64,000 nucleotides of DNA from Siphonodentalium dalli (GCA_032622095.1 CP136061.1:35899797-35963796); one strand, 5' to 3'. Shown: positions 11,781 to 23,072, counted from the stretch's first letter. Program-made: numbers and translations. The notes: a model not told the origin generated them from the sequence alone.

Positions 11781-12111
11781 ATTGCTGCATGTCGACACGA
11801 CCATGCACCGCCCCTTCCTCAGCTTTTTATTCTATTGAATGTTATAGCATTCCTTTTTATCTAATGGGTTGTTATTAATTTAGAATATAAACTCAGCTAA
11901 AGGTTTCTCTTCTGAAATCTTCCTGCAGTTTGGATATAGTATACCATGAAGCATATATACTGTAAGTTAGCCCAATATTCTACCCGTGAGATATCGATCG
12001 ATTAGTTTATGACCGCCCACGCGCACGCAATCCTTGTTTCTCATCACGGCGCCATCAAATTTATTATGTGCACAGATTAATGGCATGAAAATAAGCCTTA
12101 TTTCTAAGTTG

Positions 12112-12340
12112 CGGTCATATTGGATCCATCCAGCCCCGTTCCGCACATTCAGTGCTCCAGGTCACAGCTATGTAGGTGCATTCCATATATGGAGCTTTTG
12201 AATATTCATTAATTCCATGTATGGAATTCATGAATATTGAAAACTCCATGTAGGGAATGCACCCCCAGAACTTTGACCTGCATGTAGCACTTAAACCGCG
12301 GATTGGGGCGGGATGGATCAAATATGGCCACGACTCAGTG
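12112..12340. repeat. Imperfect palindrome, about 230 bp (MITE-like)
   Basis: The left arm GGTCATATTGGATCCATCC and the right arm GGATGGATCAAATATGGCC are complementary. Inner arms contain GGTGCATTCC / GGAATGCACC around a core of GGAATTCATGAATATT type. No ORF is supported. Confidence 0.7.
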
Positions 12341-12997
12341 ATCTCGCTTATACAGGTCAATTTCGAATTTTGGTTTGGTCCAACCATTTCTGACGGAGTT
12401 ATACCATTTTTTCGACTACTGTTTGCCGAATATTATTCTGGTATTTAATCAGATATATTAACAATATAGACAGTTAGTTGGAAGCAAAGTTAAATTCAAT
12501 GATTGTTCCCAGGATAAAATGTTTCATTTCCAATACACCCACCGTATTGAGGGGATGAGTGGCCTAGCGGCCTTTAACTCTTTCTATACTAAACACTCAT
12601 TAAAAATACGTCAGCAACTTCAAAACTTTGTGCTACACAATTATGTGCTATTCAGTTTTGACACAAACACAGTCTATAACAAATATTAAAGCTGCCGCCA
12701 ATTTTATTTTCTGTGGTAGCCTTTACGAATTTTGTGTCTCCAATAGAACACATCTCATGTAATAACTATGATACACTCACATATTCACTCATATTCTACG
12801 TTGAGGAAATTCTACTGACACATATGTCATTTGAACACAATTTTATTTAAGATCAATTGTAGAATTTATGCACATTTGTTCTAAGAGTGAAAGGGTTATT
12901 TAAATCCAGGAATATTTATAAAACTTAAAGAGATAGACCATCTTCATGAGTCGAATTTCTAAATTGTTTTCAGAGTATTTTGATCCGTCGCAATCAT

Positions 12998-13617
12998 GCG
13001 TTGAAATAGTGTGTCTGTCATTTGCAGAATGAGATCCCCCACATAGGGTGAATTTAATGATGCAAGAGTTCATTTAAAATCCCCAATATAATCAATAATT
13101 ACACCGGTATAACCAGCAAATAAACTTCAAATTCACTGTTTGGAGATATACATACTGGAATATGAGGGAAAAGTCACCCTATGACAGAAATAGGGAGAGT
13201 GACACATTTTAGAGAAAGTCATGAAATAATGTATCTGTCATTTGCAGAATGAGGTTCACAGAGGGTGAATTTATTGACCCACGGTGGGAACATCATTCTA
13301 CTTGGGCCATACCTGCTAGGGGAGATCTAGGATAAGATCGAAGTTCACCAGTTCAAGTTGGTGATGTTCACCCATTAGTCGCATCGATTATGCATTTTAT
13401 CTTCTGTAAATTATAGGATATAGGCAATTCGCAGAAGGGAAAAAGTAACTAAAACAATGTTAATTGAAGAATATAGATACTTCCCAGAAGATAAGGCCAA
13501 AGCAGAGATGGCGAGTTTAGTGATGCTAGCCCGTGGTGTGTGGTAGCGTCACTAAATTTACCATCTGTGGATTTCATTCTGCAAATGACAGACACAATAT
13601 TTCAAAACTTGCTTTTT
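12998..13617. mobile_element. Fold-back element with GTCTGTCATTTGCAGAATGA termini
   Basis: The left arm begins GCGTTGAAATAGTGTGTCTG and runs through TCATTTGCAGAATGAG. The right arm (CATTCTGCAAATGACAGACA then CAATATTTCAA) is its inverse. A further left-type terminus occurs inside at about 13223-13270. The same terminus forms a compact palindrome at 56262-56372, upstream of the EGF-1 exon of gene 2. Confidence 0.75.
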
Positions 13618-13642
13618 GCAACTTCCCACTTATCCCGGTTAA

Positions 13643-14113
13643 CCCTTTCAGTGCCAGGGGCCGATCTCATCGGCCCTAGTTTACGGTCTGTAAAATCGGC
13701 CCTAAAAAATAAAAAAAATAAATGTTTTTTTTTTTTTCGATTTTTTTTTTTCGGGGGTTGAATTTTTTTTGGGTATGCTTAAGCATGCTATAGCGAATTT
13801 AAAAACAAACTGGTTAAAACCTTAGGGGCATGTTATAACTCAAAACTATCACCAAGCATTCATAGTAATAATTTTGATGCCCATGAAAAATGTAAGATTC
13901 CCTGGCACTAAACCTACAAAATAAGTCTGTTAAAGAATATAAGGAAAAATTATTAAAATTGTAAAAAATAATAACAAATGATCAAAAATTGTTAGGCCAA
14001 TGCATTCTCTTATATATGCGAGGCGACCTATGGTCGACTCGCATTTATATAAGAGAATGCATTGGCACAGGGTATATGGGTTGATACAAAAAACGGACCT
14101 GGCACTGAAAGGG
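13643..14113 (+). mobile_element. TTAA MITE copy C, different termini, same palindrome
   Basis: TTAA (13639-13642) then CCCTTTCAGTGCCAGG; at the right CCTGGCACTGAAAGGG then TTAA (14114-14117). The termini differ from copies A/B, yet near the right end sits the same palindrome of about 66 bp (13997-14065), here with a small insertion in one arm (CGCATTTATATAAG). T-rich and A-rich runs fill the left half. The right TTAA lies 35 bp before exon f, so the branch-point region of that intron lies within or just next to the element. Confidence 0.85.
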
Positions 14114-14152
14114 TTAAAGCTTGGTCGCAATTCTAACTTTTTTCCATAACAG

Positions 14153-14344
14153 CTTCCATTCAGTACAGTTTGGAGATCGCTAATTAAAACAGCTGTGATG
14201 ATGATTGGAGAGTTTGAGTTCGACGAGATCTTCAATGTTCCTGGGCCACATGGGTTCGACTCGAAGATATACTATCAGGAGATTTCGTACATCATGTTCC
14301 TCGTCTTCATGGTCATAATGTCCATCCTTATCATGAACTTACTG
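14153..14344 (+). CDS. TRPA1: TRPA channel, exon f: pore helix, selectivity filter and S6
   Basis: Acceptor TTCCATAACAG, donor GTGAGTAT. 64 residues: LPFSTVWRSLIKTAVMMIGE, then FEFDEIFNVPGPHGFDSKIY, then YQEISYIMFLVFMVIMSILI ending MNLL. VMMIGEFEFDEIF is the pore helix and filter; the acidic residues after MIGE occupy the place of the cation-selecting acidic residue in TRPA1. The MNLL end of S6 continues with VGLAVDD in the next exon. The intervening pore-loop length is that of invertebrate TRPA proteins rather than longer vertebrate forms, as judged by eye. Confidence 0.97.
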
Positions 14345-14614
14345 GTGAGTATCAATGACTACACACGCAGCGACGTGACTATAGAGCGTGTCTGGGTAAT
14401 TCTATGTAGCCATGTAGGACTGGTCATCGCTGGTCATTATGTCAGTACATACTTAATTGACTTGCATATCGAACTACATTGTAGCAGGAATATTTAGAAC
14501 GAATAATACCTTGCCAGGGCTTTAGCCTGAAGTACATGTATTGTGTTTGAAAGTGGAATAAGGCTTAATAATAGCATTAACTGTGATGAAATTATATATT
14601 TGTTTTATCACAAT

Positions 14615-14690
14615 CATAAACTTACAGGTAAGTATCAATGATTACACATGCAAGGATGCGACTAGAGGGTCTCCTTTAGGTCGGACGGGG
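14615..14690 (+). pseudogene. Decayed duplicate of the exon f 3' border and donor
   Basis: About 280 bp downstream of exon f, the sequence from about 14615 to 14690 repeats the exon end and intron start. ATCATGAACTTACTG followed by GTGAGTATCAATGACTACAC becomes ATCATAAACTTACAG followed by GTAAGTATCAATGATTACAC. Further matches follow (ACACATGCA against ACACACGCA). Only the last 20 or so exonic bases can be aligned. The copied donor (CAG/GTAAGT) is closer to consensus than the used one. Confidence 0.7.
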
Positions 14691-14899
14691 TCTCCAACTT
14701 GAAATTTTCAACTTACACCCATTTTGAACCAGGCCAAAAATATCCAAGTCCTGGAAATTCCATTTGAACCCCATGCAGTGGTTTAGAATTTTCCACATTG
14801 ACACATCCTATGGTTGGAAAGTCTCCAAATGATGGCCATTTCAGTCCATACAAATTTATTGTATTGCAAAGAAAGGAATCGTGGCATCAAAACAAGAAT

Positions 14900-16870
14900 C
14901 GAGTATCGTCATCGTCGTAGATTTATCGGTTTCGGGGTGAAAAATATGTTATCTGAGTCGAGTAAGCCACCCTTCAAGGCTCAGAGCTATTAATATCGAT
15001 TATTAAAATCTGTTTATTTTCTGCACTTCGAGTTCAATATATGCCTGGTTCGAACTGGATTTCATCAGCATATATGTAAACAGGCATCTTCTTTCCCGTA
15101 TGATCGGCATTGTATTATAATTTGTCTATGTTCATGCATAAAACATGGCTACTAAATCTGAAATAACTACGTATCCACATGCCAAATAAAATTTGTCTCG
15201 ATACCAAATTGCGTTGAACAAAATGTTGATATATATCACTTTTAGCCAATTTTATACCATAGTTGACACTGGTTAGTAACCTTGGAACAAACGTCGCACT
15301 ACCGACGAATCTAATTCAATTAGAATTATACTCGAGTTTAATTCATAATTCGTCTGTTGAAACAAACGTCGCATTTAATTCAAGACGCATCTAAATGATT
15401 TCTTAAAATGGCATAAAGCGTTCATAAGGGTTTTCGTCAAAACGGCTAAAATAGGAAGTTTTATATCAATTCTAAAACGTAAAATTTAGTGAGAAAATGT
15501 GGCTTTTGACTTCCAAGCGACGAAATTAATATTACTATTCTGAGGAGTGGAAATTATTTGTTTATATCGCTATTTCGTAGGTATTTGATACATATTTTAG
15601 GTCGGACATGATTCTTTAGGTGGTATTTTGCTTTGAACTTGTCTGAAAGAAATCAGGTCCAGTTTATTTTTATACGAAAACGTTGTACCGTTTTAACAAT
15701 TTAATAGCAAGTTGAGGTCAACGCGCTATATCACTATATATTGCGTCAGTATGCCTATCTAAAACTACGTGGTAAAATAACCATGGCGGACAGGGACGTA
15801 CGGTTATAGGGTCTCGGTTGGGGGGGGGGCTAATAAATTTGCACCCCTTGGCTGTTCCTTCACATGCCTGGATAATAGCCTATTCTGAATGGATCAGTAG
15901 ACTTGTGATCATGCACTGGGCGGACCATGGTTCTGCCAGTAGAAGAAAAATCAGAGATCTGAACCTGAAAATCCGATCATAGTTTGGCACAGCGGGAGAA
16001 AACTTTGAACATGAAAACCGCAAAAAACTATATAGCATTAGACTGGCCTCAAGCTTTCCAAGTGCTGACAATTTCCAACCTGACACCCCCACGAAGGTTG
16101 GAAAATTTCCAACTGATGACCATTTAAGTTCATTATTTTGAACAGAAGTACAGGAAAATAATTAGCAGTTTTTTTGGCTGGCCACGGGGGTCATGAGGGA
16201 CCAGGACACAGGCCATTTCAGTCAAAATGTTGGACCAAAAGTAGGAAAATATGCAAATGTTGGTCTAAAAACAACAAATTCCCCAATAATTCATTGCTGG
16301 AAAATCAAATTACAAGAACAATTTCAACCCATCGTTGATGTTAAATTTGCACACGTCCATGCACAGTATAGCGTGTATATCCAAACGGAATAAATATTTA
16401 TTTAGTGCGTCTACTCGCATTTAATTTGAAACAAACGTCGCACTTTCGTCGACTCGAATTCAAATACCACCAAATTACGTTATGCTCGTTGGTGTTTTCC
16501 AGTTCAATTGGAATTCCCTCATTAGCATATCATTATGCAGCTCGTTTGCATGTCTCCGAATTAAATTCGAGTCGACGGTGATGCGACGTTTGTTTCAAAC
16601 ACGGATCTCAGACGCATCAGCAATTAAATTCGTGTTGACCACACGCATTCTTCGTCGGTAGTGCGTCTGCTCGCATTTATTTGCAACAAACGTCGCACTA
16701 CCGACGAATCTAATTCAAATAATTGAATTCGATTCGTCGGTAGTGCGACGTTTGTTCCAAAGCATCATTCTTTGGCAATTAATCTATTCTGATAACTGAA
16801 GCAGCATTTTCAGGAAATGTTGTTGTTGGAATTTAATGATATGGGGACCATAGAATCGGATTGTGTACCT
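14900..16870 (+). mobile_element. Element of the ATCGGATTGTGTACCTTTAA family, hosting an insertion
   Basis: The right end (TAATGATATGGGGACCATAG, then AATCGGATTGTGTACCTTTA) and the inner part 15190-15280 match 41265-41488. The left part (about 14930-15060, with GAGTCGAGTAAGCCACCC) matches 32040-32140 and the arms of the palindrome at 33563-34005. The copy is interrupted by the element at 15281-16761. No ORF is supported. Confidence 0.65.
15281..16761. mobile_element. Nested TIR element with GTGCGACGTTTGTT hairpins
   Basis: The left terminus CTTGGAACAAACGTCGCACT and the right terminus AGTGCGACGTTTGTTCCAAAG are inverse. Similar GCGACGTTTGTT hairpins recur inside (about 15362, 16430, 16580, 16685). 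Comparison with 41265-41488, which lacks it, shows that it was inserted into an older repeat. Confidence 0.75.
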
Positions 16871-17064
16871 TTAAGTCGGACAGGGTATCTGATGAGACCG
16901 ATGAGACGAGACGTTATCGCATATAAAGTCCGTATATATGCGCTTCGTGTATTTATTGAACAATTTGCATACGTACAATTTCTAGTTATAATTTCATGAT
17001 TTCTGTTTGTCGTTAGCCTACGCTACCGCACAATTATATCGCTCTTTCGTTTGTTCACTTTTAG

Positions 17065-17133
17065 GTCGGCCTGGCCGTTGACGACATAAAAGTTGTCCAA
17101 GAGCAAGCGGAACTGACCCGCATGGGCATGCAG
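17065..17133 (+). CDS. TRPA1: TRPA channel, exon g: post-S6 (TRP-like) helix
   Basis: Short 69-bp exon with acceptor TCACTTTTAG and donor GTTTGT. It encodes VGLAVDDIKVVQEQAELTRM then GMQ. This aligns with the conserved stretch directly after S6 in TRPA channels, a glycine-hinged amphipathic helix that couples the gate to cytosolic domains. Phase 0 on both sides. Confidence 0.95.
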
Positions 17134-17762
17134 GTTTGTATTAAAAACAGGGGTATGACAAGAAATCTTATTCCTTCACTCAGTGACCTCTTAGAGTGGT
17201 TACAAAGTTACACGAAAATAGAGGACGCACGTCTGAATCACATGCTTCCAAAAAATAATATACTTTCCATGATAGTTGGGAAACAACTGCCAAATCATTA
17301 GTAATACCTATTTATCGCATAATTAGCCCCTAAACCCGGTCTCATATTTTTTTGTAAGAAACACGTGTAATATCGTCACGCAAGAGCTTATCGCTATTAT
17401 GTCGATGTCAATGTCGGAACTTTATTGTTACGTTAATTAGATTATAACTATGATATTCAATTTGTGTTGGGTTATTTAGTGATGACTGTGAGATGAATAT
17501 GGGTGATAAGGGCGGTTGGACAATTTTGTTAACATGAAAAGACACATTTAAAATGGAACTATATCTTTTTCTTGAAGATGTCTTTGCTTCCTCTTTGGAG
17601 GTGATAAGGAAATCAATATTAATCTGTTTTAACCCCAGGCGTTTCGAGATAGTTTTTCCTTGCTAAAATGTGTTTATGTGGTAAAAAAGGATATCAAATT
17701 CGTCACAATTCTATACGAAATTTATTAACCTCGTCCACTAAATTCGATTCGAGGCTCGCTAA

Positions 17763-18013
17763 CCCTTTCATGACGGGAGCTGCGTTGGTGCGGCATTAAA
17801 TATCCTATGCCAGTACATTCTCTTGTATTTGCGAGGCTCCATATGGGAGACTTGCATATATAAGAGAATGCACTGGCTTACAAGGTCAATGTAAATATTG
17901 GCCAATGTATTCTCTTATATATGCGAGGCTCCCTATGGGAGACTCGCATTTATAAGAGAATGCATTGGCACAGGGTTTTCGCAAAATTTCAAGAACCTCC
18001 AGTCATGGAAAGG
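17763..18013 (+). mobile_element. TTAA MITE copy D, third terminus type
   Basis: The left end CCCTTTCATGACGGG (preceded by CTAA) pairs with the right end CCAGTCATGGAAAGG (followed by TTAA, 18014-18017). It contains two palindromes of the shared module (about 17812-17876 and 17902-17968), with centres GAGGCTCCATATGGGAGAC and GAGGCTCCCTATGGGAGAC instead of the GTCGACC type. The element ends 30 bp before exon h. Confidence 0.8.
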
Positions 18014-18043
18014 TTAAGGAAAACATTTGATGGGTTATTTCAG

Positions 18044-18220
18044 ATCGATTTAGCTCTAGACGTGGAGAGAATGGTTCCCGAGTTCATCAGGAGGAAGTTC
18101 GTCGTGAGGAAGGAGAAGATGTCTCCCAACAAAGGCTACAATCTCTTCAAGAAGATCATCTCTATAGAGCGAACGTCACTGACAGCGCAATCAATCATAA
18201 AAGCTATGAACCCAGAGCTC
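18044..18220 (+). CDS. TRPA1: TRPA channel, exon h: C-terminal cytosolic domain
   Basis: Acceptor GTTATTTCAG, donor GTATGTAT. 59 residues starting IDLALDVERMVPEFIRRKFV and containing RKEKMSPNK, a basic patch of the kind that forms the allosteric and phosphoinositide-sensitive region in TRPA1. Upstream, the same frame stays open through the adjacent MITE back to an ATG at 17921; this is judged fortuitous unless transcripts show otherwise. Confidence 0.94.
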
Positions 18221-18243
18221 GTATGTATATATGTATAGAAAGA

Positions 18244-18388
18244 GGATATTACTTGGTGTGTATGATATTAGGCCCGATATCAGCCCGAGGTAACATCATA
18301 TCACCCTGAGACCGAAGGTCGAATACTGATATGAGGTTACCAAGGGCTGATACCAGGCCAATAATATCAAACCAACCAAGTAATATCC
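18244..18388. repeat. Palindromic element, about 145 bp
   Basis: GGATATTACTTGGTGTG at the left pairs with CCAAGTAATATCC at the right. Inner pairs include GGCCCGATATCAGCCC / GGGCTGATACCAGGCC and GAGGTAACATCA / TGAGGTTACC. MITE-like, in the last TRPA intron. Confidence 0.75.
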
Positions 18389-18648
18389 TATTTATTAATT
18401 AGATCGTCTCCTAGTAACAGTGCAATATCGACGACTCTTTCAAATGAATGACGTCACAAAAATATATGCCTACACAATATTTAGCAGTTGCATAGAGTTA
18501 AGGTATGTCGTTAAACCATATTACTGGGATTTGTGATGTTGTAAAATGATATTACTCGGTTTAAGGGCAAATTGAAGCGATATTCACCAAGTTCGATAAC
18601 AAGCAGTTCTGGCAAATATCTCATATCTAATTAATAAATGGTTTATAT

Positions 18649-18812
18649 AGAGATTAATCACTTGATTGAACAGTACTAGTGACGTGACATAATTTACGAG
18701 AAGCAGGGACGTTGTACAAACATGAGAACGCATTGCGCTCGAGTGTTTTTACAAAATAGTCCCTGCCTCGAATGAATTATTTCACGTAACCAGTTCAATC
18801 AAGTGATTATTC
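18649..18812. repeat. Palindromic element, about 165 bp
   Basis: Left AATCACTTGATTGAAC pairs with right GTTCAATCAAGTGATT. Inner arms AGCAGGGAC and GTCCCTGC surround a short centre. No ORF. Confidence 0.75.
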
Positions 18813-19062
18813 TGTTTATTATATTCCATTATAATCATATGATTACCAGAAATCCGAATAATATCGCCATTATACACATGACACATCCATTTCAAAAGCG
18901 GGTATGAATATATGACGCGCTAGTTAGAGTGACATACTACACTAGTGAATGTAACAAACTTCATGTACCCGTCTCTATAAGTATGTCTCTGCAAGCGACA
19001 TTAGAAACGTGATCTCATTTCTAGTATAAAATAACATATAATTATTAAATTGAATAGTATTA

Positions 19063-19179
19063 GTTATCTTCGGCAACATCGGGGGTAAGCCTACATGGAG
19101 ATTTAATACCCGGATGTCGATAAAAAGAGACATCCAGGTATTAAATCTCCATGTACCCCACGATGTTGCTGGAGATAAC
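19063..19179. repeat. Near-perfect palindrome, about 117 bp
   Basis: Arms contain GTTATCTTCGGCAACATCG / CGATGTTGCTGGAGATAAC and CATGGAGATTTAATACCCGG / TGGATGTC-type complements around the centre GATAAAAAGAGA. MITE-like hairpin. Confidence 0.8.
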
Positions 19180-19919
19180 GAATTTGTCCCCACAACAATA
19201 ACCATGTCTCCTTAATTTTTTAAGTGTGTTTTCATAGGCTATCCGATTAATTCAGACCAATAAGAATAATTAAGTAGCTGACCTAAGTGTCGGCGCACAC
19301 GATCACGGTTGTCCCCGGTTTACCCGGCTGCGGTGTAAATCGGGGACAACCGGGATCGTGTGCGCCGACACTTTGGGCCGGTTTTTGTCGGATCCGATTT
19401 AACCGGACCGATCAAACTGAGTTTGATTTCATCCGGAAAAACCGGCTCGTGACGATGGCAACGCGCGTGTTTTGCTTGTCACATGACCAAAACATCATTC
19501 AAAATGTCGGAATAGTTAGCAGCGACCGCTATTCGAAAATTATGTCAAGAATTCTGATCCATCGACAAGTAACAACTGCTGGTAGACCTATGGGCAGAAA
19601 ATAGTTGCCCGTATATAGTAATCGCAACAAGAAGGCGGTAGCTGTGGAAAGGTAGTTTACGCCAATTTACGGCTATTGGCAGTATTCACAGTATTGCCCG
19701 TGACCTCAAATTCAATATATTATTATTAATCTCATATATATTTTGAAGACCTCTGTCTGTATGTTTGTTTGTTTGTCTGTCTGTCTGTCTGTCTGTCATT
19801 TATACAAATCTACGATTCTCGACCGATCGGGACGAAACTTGGTACGTGTGTGTAGTTTGACTGGGCGGTGAACGTTGTCGTATTGGCGAGCCCGTGCGGG
19901 ACCCGCTTCGCGCATGCGC

Positions 19920-20545
19920 AGACGAGATCTCGGAAACGGGTGGAGCTATCGACTTGAAATTTGCTATGTGAATGTATCTTGCCCCGGATACGAATTTTAT
20001 CGGGTCGCCGAGCCCGTGCGACACCAGCTTCGCGCATGCGCAGACGAGATCTCGGAAACGGGTGGAGCTATCGACTTGAAATTTGGTATGTGAATGTATC
20101 TTGCCCCGGATACGAATTTTATCGGATCGCTGAGCCCGTGCGATGCCAGCTTCGCGCATGCGCAGACCAGATCTCGGAAACGGGTGGAGCTATCGACTTG
20201 AAATTTGGTTTTTGAATAGCCCGGACAACGTCGGGCTGGGTAGAGCTATTGACTTGAAATTTGGTATGTGAATGTATCTTGCCCCGGATACGAATTTTAT
20301 CGGGTCGCTGAGCCCGTGCGACGCCAGCTTCGCGCATGCGCAGACCAGATCTCGGAAACGGGTGGAGCTATCGACTTGAAATTTGGTATGTGAATGTAGC
20401 TTGCCCCGGTTACGAATATTATCGGTTCGCCGAGCCCGTGCGACACCAGCTTCGCGCATGTGCAGACCAGATCTCGGAAACGGGTAGAGCTATCGACTTG
20501 AAATTTGGTTTTTGAATAGCCCGGACAACGTCGGGCTCATCGGCT
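19920..20545 (+). repeat. 122-bp tandem array (CpG-containing)
   Basis: GACGAGATCTCGG or GACCAGATCTCGG recurs at about 19921, 20043, 20165, 20343 and 20465. Most steps are 122 bp; one unit is shortened by a block reading TAGCCCGGACAACGTCGGGC. A further partial copy lies at 21390-21575. Long open frames on both strands arise only because the unit lacks stop codons. Confidence 0.9.
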
Positions 20546-20564
20546 TGTCTATTATATATTTTGA

Positions 20565-21000
20565 AAGATCTGTGTGTGTGTGTATCTGTGTGTTTGTGTG
20601 TAATCGATGGACTCGAAAATGGCCCAGCCGATTTCGATGAAACTTGGTATGTGGGGGTATTTTCGGCCGGGGACGAACATAGGCATATTTATTTGTCCGT
20701 GCGACGTGACCTTGACCTTGAAATCGGGTCATTTCAAGGTCAAACGCCCGAATATCACGGGATTTCGATGAAACTTGGTATGTGGGGGTACTTTCTTATG
20801 GCAAGTCTCATAAGCATATTCATTTGCCCGTGCGACGTGAACTTGACCTTGAAATCGGGTAACTTCAAGGTCTGTGTGTGTGTGTGTGTGTGTGTGTGTA
20901 TCTGTCTGTGTGTAATCGATGGACTCGAAAATGGCCCAGCCGATTTCGATGTAACTTGGTATGTGGGGGTATTTTCGGGTCAGGAGTAACATAGGCCTAT
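20565..21000 (+). repeat. (GT)n-flanked repeat units with TTGACCTTGAAATCGGGT
   Basis: Two (GT)n tracts (20571-20602 and 20873-20910) each precede the same block of about 100 bp (AATCGATGGACTCGAAAATG through ACTTGGTATGTGGGGGTA). The block GTGCGACGTGA...CTTGACCTTGAAATCGGGT also repeats. Noncoding. Confidence 0.8.
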
Positions 21001-22316
21001 TGATTTTCAGATCCGAGGTCAACTTTTCACGTGCCGAGGTCAAATCTGTTTTTACGCCGTTTTGCGCTAATATATTTCAGTTCGGTGCTCACAAATCGAT
21101 TCGATATAGCGCGAATAATAAATTGCCAGTCATATAATTTGCACGGTTAGAATCTGTGGAGCTTCGTCTTTCCAATGATGCATCACACGCATGTATACAT
21201 TTAAAGTTTCTACCTTAATTATCGGGAAGAACGCAGGACCATGCTTCGCTCATCGAAAATCATTGCGTAAATATATTACGCCATCAACATATCGTGACGT
21301 GATCGCGTTAACTCTTATCCGGCCGATGTCGCGTTAACTTATCACCGGCCGAGGTATCCTCAAATGACATTGGGCTATATATCTCGAAAACGGGTGGAGC
21401 TATCGACTTGAAATTTAGTATGTGAATGTATCTTGCCCCGGATACGAATTTTATCGGGTCGCCGAGCCCGTGCGACGCCAGCTTCGCGCATGCGCAGACC
21501 AGATCTCGGAAACGGGTGGAGCAATCGACTTGAAATTTGGTTTTTGAATAGCCCGGACGAAGTCGGGTCACCTTCTAGTATTATATATTCATTCAGTTTA
21601 TTATTAATAAATATTAGTCTTTAGAAATACATATTAATATAAATCACCATGACTAGCTATAGTAAATGTCTAGATCGGCTGACCACACCAGTTGGCTATT
21701 TACTACAGTGAGCGTAGGCATAGCATGCATATGACCGGAGTGAAAATCGGACTCGTGTGCGCTGAACCCCCCGATTTTATCGGGCCCGATTTACACCGCA
21801 GCCGGGTAAACCGGGGACAACCGTGATCGTGTGCGCCGACACTTAAGAATCCGGCGTCAGGTGACGTCAAATTCGGCGTGCGTGAGCAACGTCACGATTG
21901 GCGGAAACTGCCAGTTCAAGGGTCATTCATATTCCCCCGATGTTTCACGTGCTCATATACCCCCGATGTTTGGTGCACGTTCTCTTATACCCCGCCGCCA
22001 AGGGTGACGGGGGACATGGCGAATTAAACGTGGCGTTGTAGCCAATCAGATTGCTAGTTACAACCGGATGTGGGGACAAAGTTTAATAACTGTTCTTATA
22101 TCAACTCCGGTTAGGAGATAAACGTAATCCGTTGAGTTGGATATTCTGGGATTCAAAATGTTTTCATGTTCAAATCCCTGAATATCCAACGGATAATTCA
22201 ATCCACCAACAAAATTTAAAGAAACTGCACGGAAATTTCTTTTAGCGGCATTACATGTCATGAAGTGATATATCCTTTTTTTTTAGTGATTAAATGTCTG
22301 GGTACAGTCAATGGGT

Positions 22317-22810
22317 AGGGGAGACCCGGGCAAAGCGGATCACGTAAGGTTTTCTTGTACAAAATGCAACCGGCAATCAGAAATATTAGCACTGTCAGTT
22401 TCTAATCATGATGGGATAACATTTGACGTAGGATGCATTCAGATGTATCTATTGGTTTGGTTGCTATGTTGATTTTTAATTTTGATCCGCTTTGCCCGGC
22501 CGTCGGGCAAATCGGATCACCACATCGGGCAAAGCGGATCAGCAAACGAATCCTTCTGAAAATGCAATACTACTGAACTAATCATATACTTTTCAGTTGT
22601 ATTTATGACAATTATTCATATTTATTGCAAATAATTAAAATCGCGTTTTTTCAAACGTTCATATTTTTCAATTATGGGCATGCTCCGACAAGGCACGAGT
22701 TTTGTCGACCCATCTTACTAAAATTGTCCAAATTCACTTAATCTACGCATGTGTACCGGAAGTTAGTCATGTAATGAATGATCCGCTTTGTCCGATCCAC
22801 TTTGTCCACA
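22317..22810. mobile_element. Element with repeated GGGCAAAGCGGATCA motifs
   Basis: CCGGGCAAAGCGGATCACG at about 22327 has inverse copies at 22485 (GATCCGCTTTGCCCGG) and at 22780-22810 (ATCCGCTTTGTCCGATCCAC). Further direct copies lie at about 22505 and 22528. Arrangement suggests TIRs plus internal binding-site repeats of a DNA transposon; class not determined. Confidence 0.55.
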
Positions 22811-23072
22811 ACACATCTTTTTACAGTCCGGGGCATTACGCGGGTGTCCTATCGAATTTAGCAAATTGACATATTGTCTTATTCCACACATGTATTGCCT
22901 AAGACACCGACAACATTTATACGAGAAAATGTCTGAAACAATTTCATGAAAATTTGCCTGTGTATGAACTAGTCTAGGCACTATTGATCAGAATCACAAT
23001 CAACATATTTTTACATTCGTATTTTTATAATAATGAACTCTATGCTTAGAACGTACCCGTCTAATATTTCAG

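Larger units (their letters stand above)
19284..21845. mobile_element. 2.56-kb TIR element carrying minisatellites
   Basis: The termini TAAGTGTCGGCGCACACGAT and ATCGTGTGCGCCGACACTTA are inverse for more than 60 bp (continuing CGGTTGTCCCCGGTTTACCC). The left terminus is itself followed by an inverted copy, forming a hairpin at 19284-19374. The interior holds a (GTCT)n tract and two tandem-repeat systems. No transposase remnant was recognised. Both ends read CTTAAG/CTAAG-like, but the target duplication is not clear. Confidence 0.75.

Noticed and set aside
19800-20732. Many overlapping open frames on both strands
   Set aside because: They follow the period of the 122-bp minisatellite, contain repeated copies of the same peptide in several frames, and have no splice or start context.
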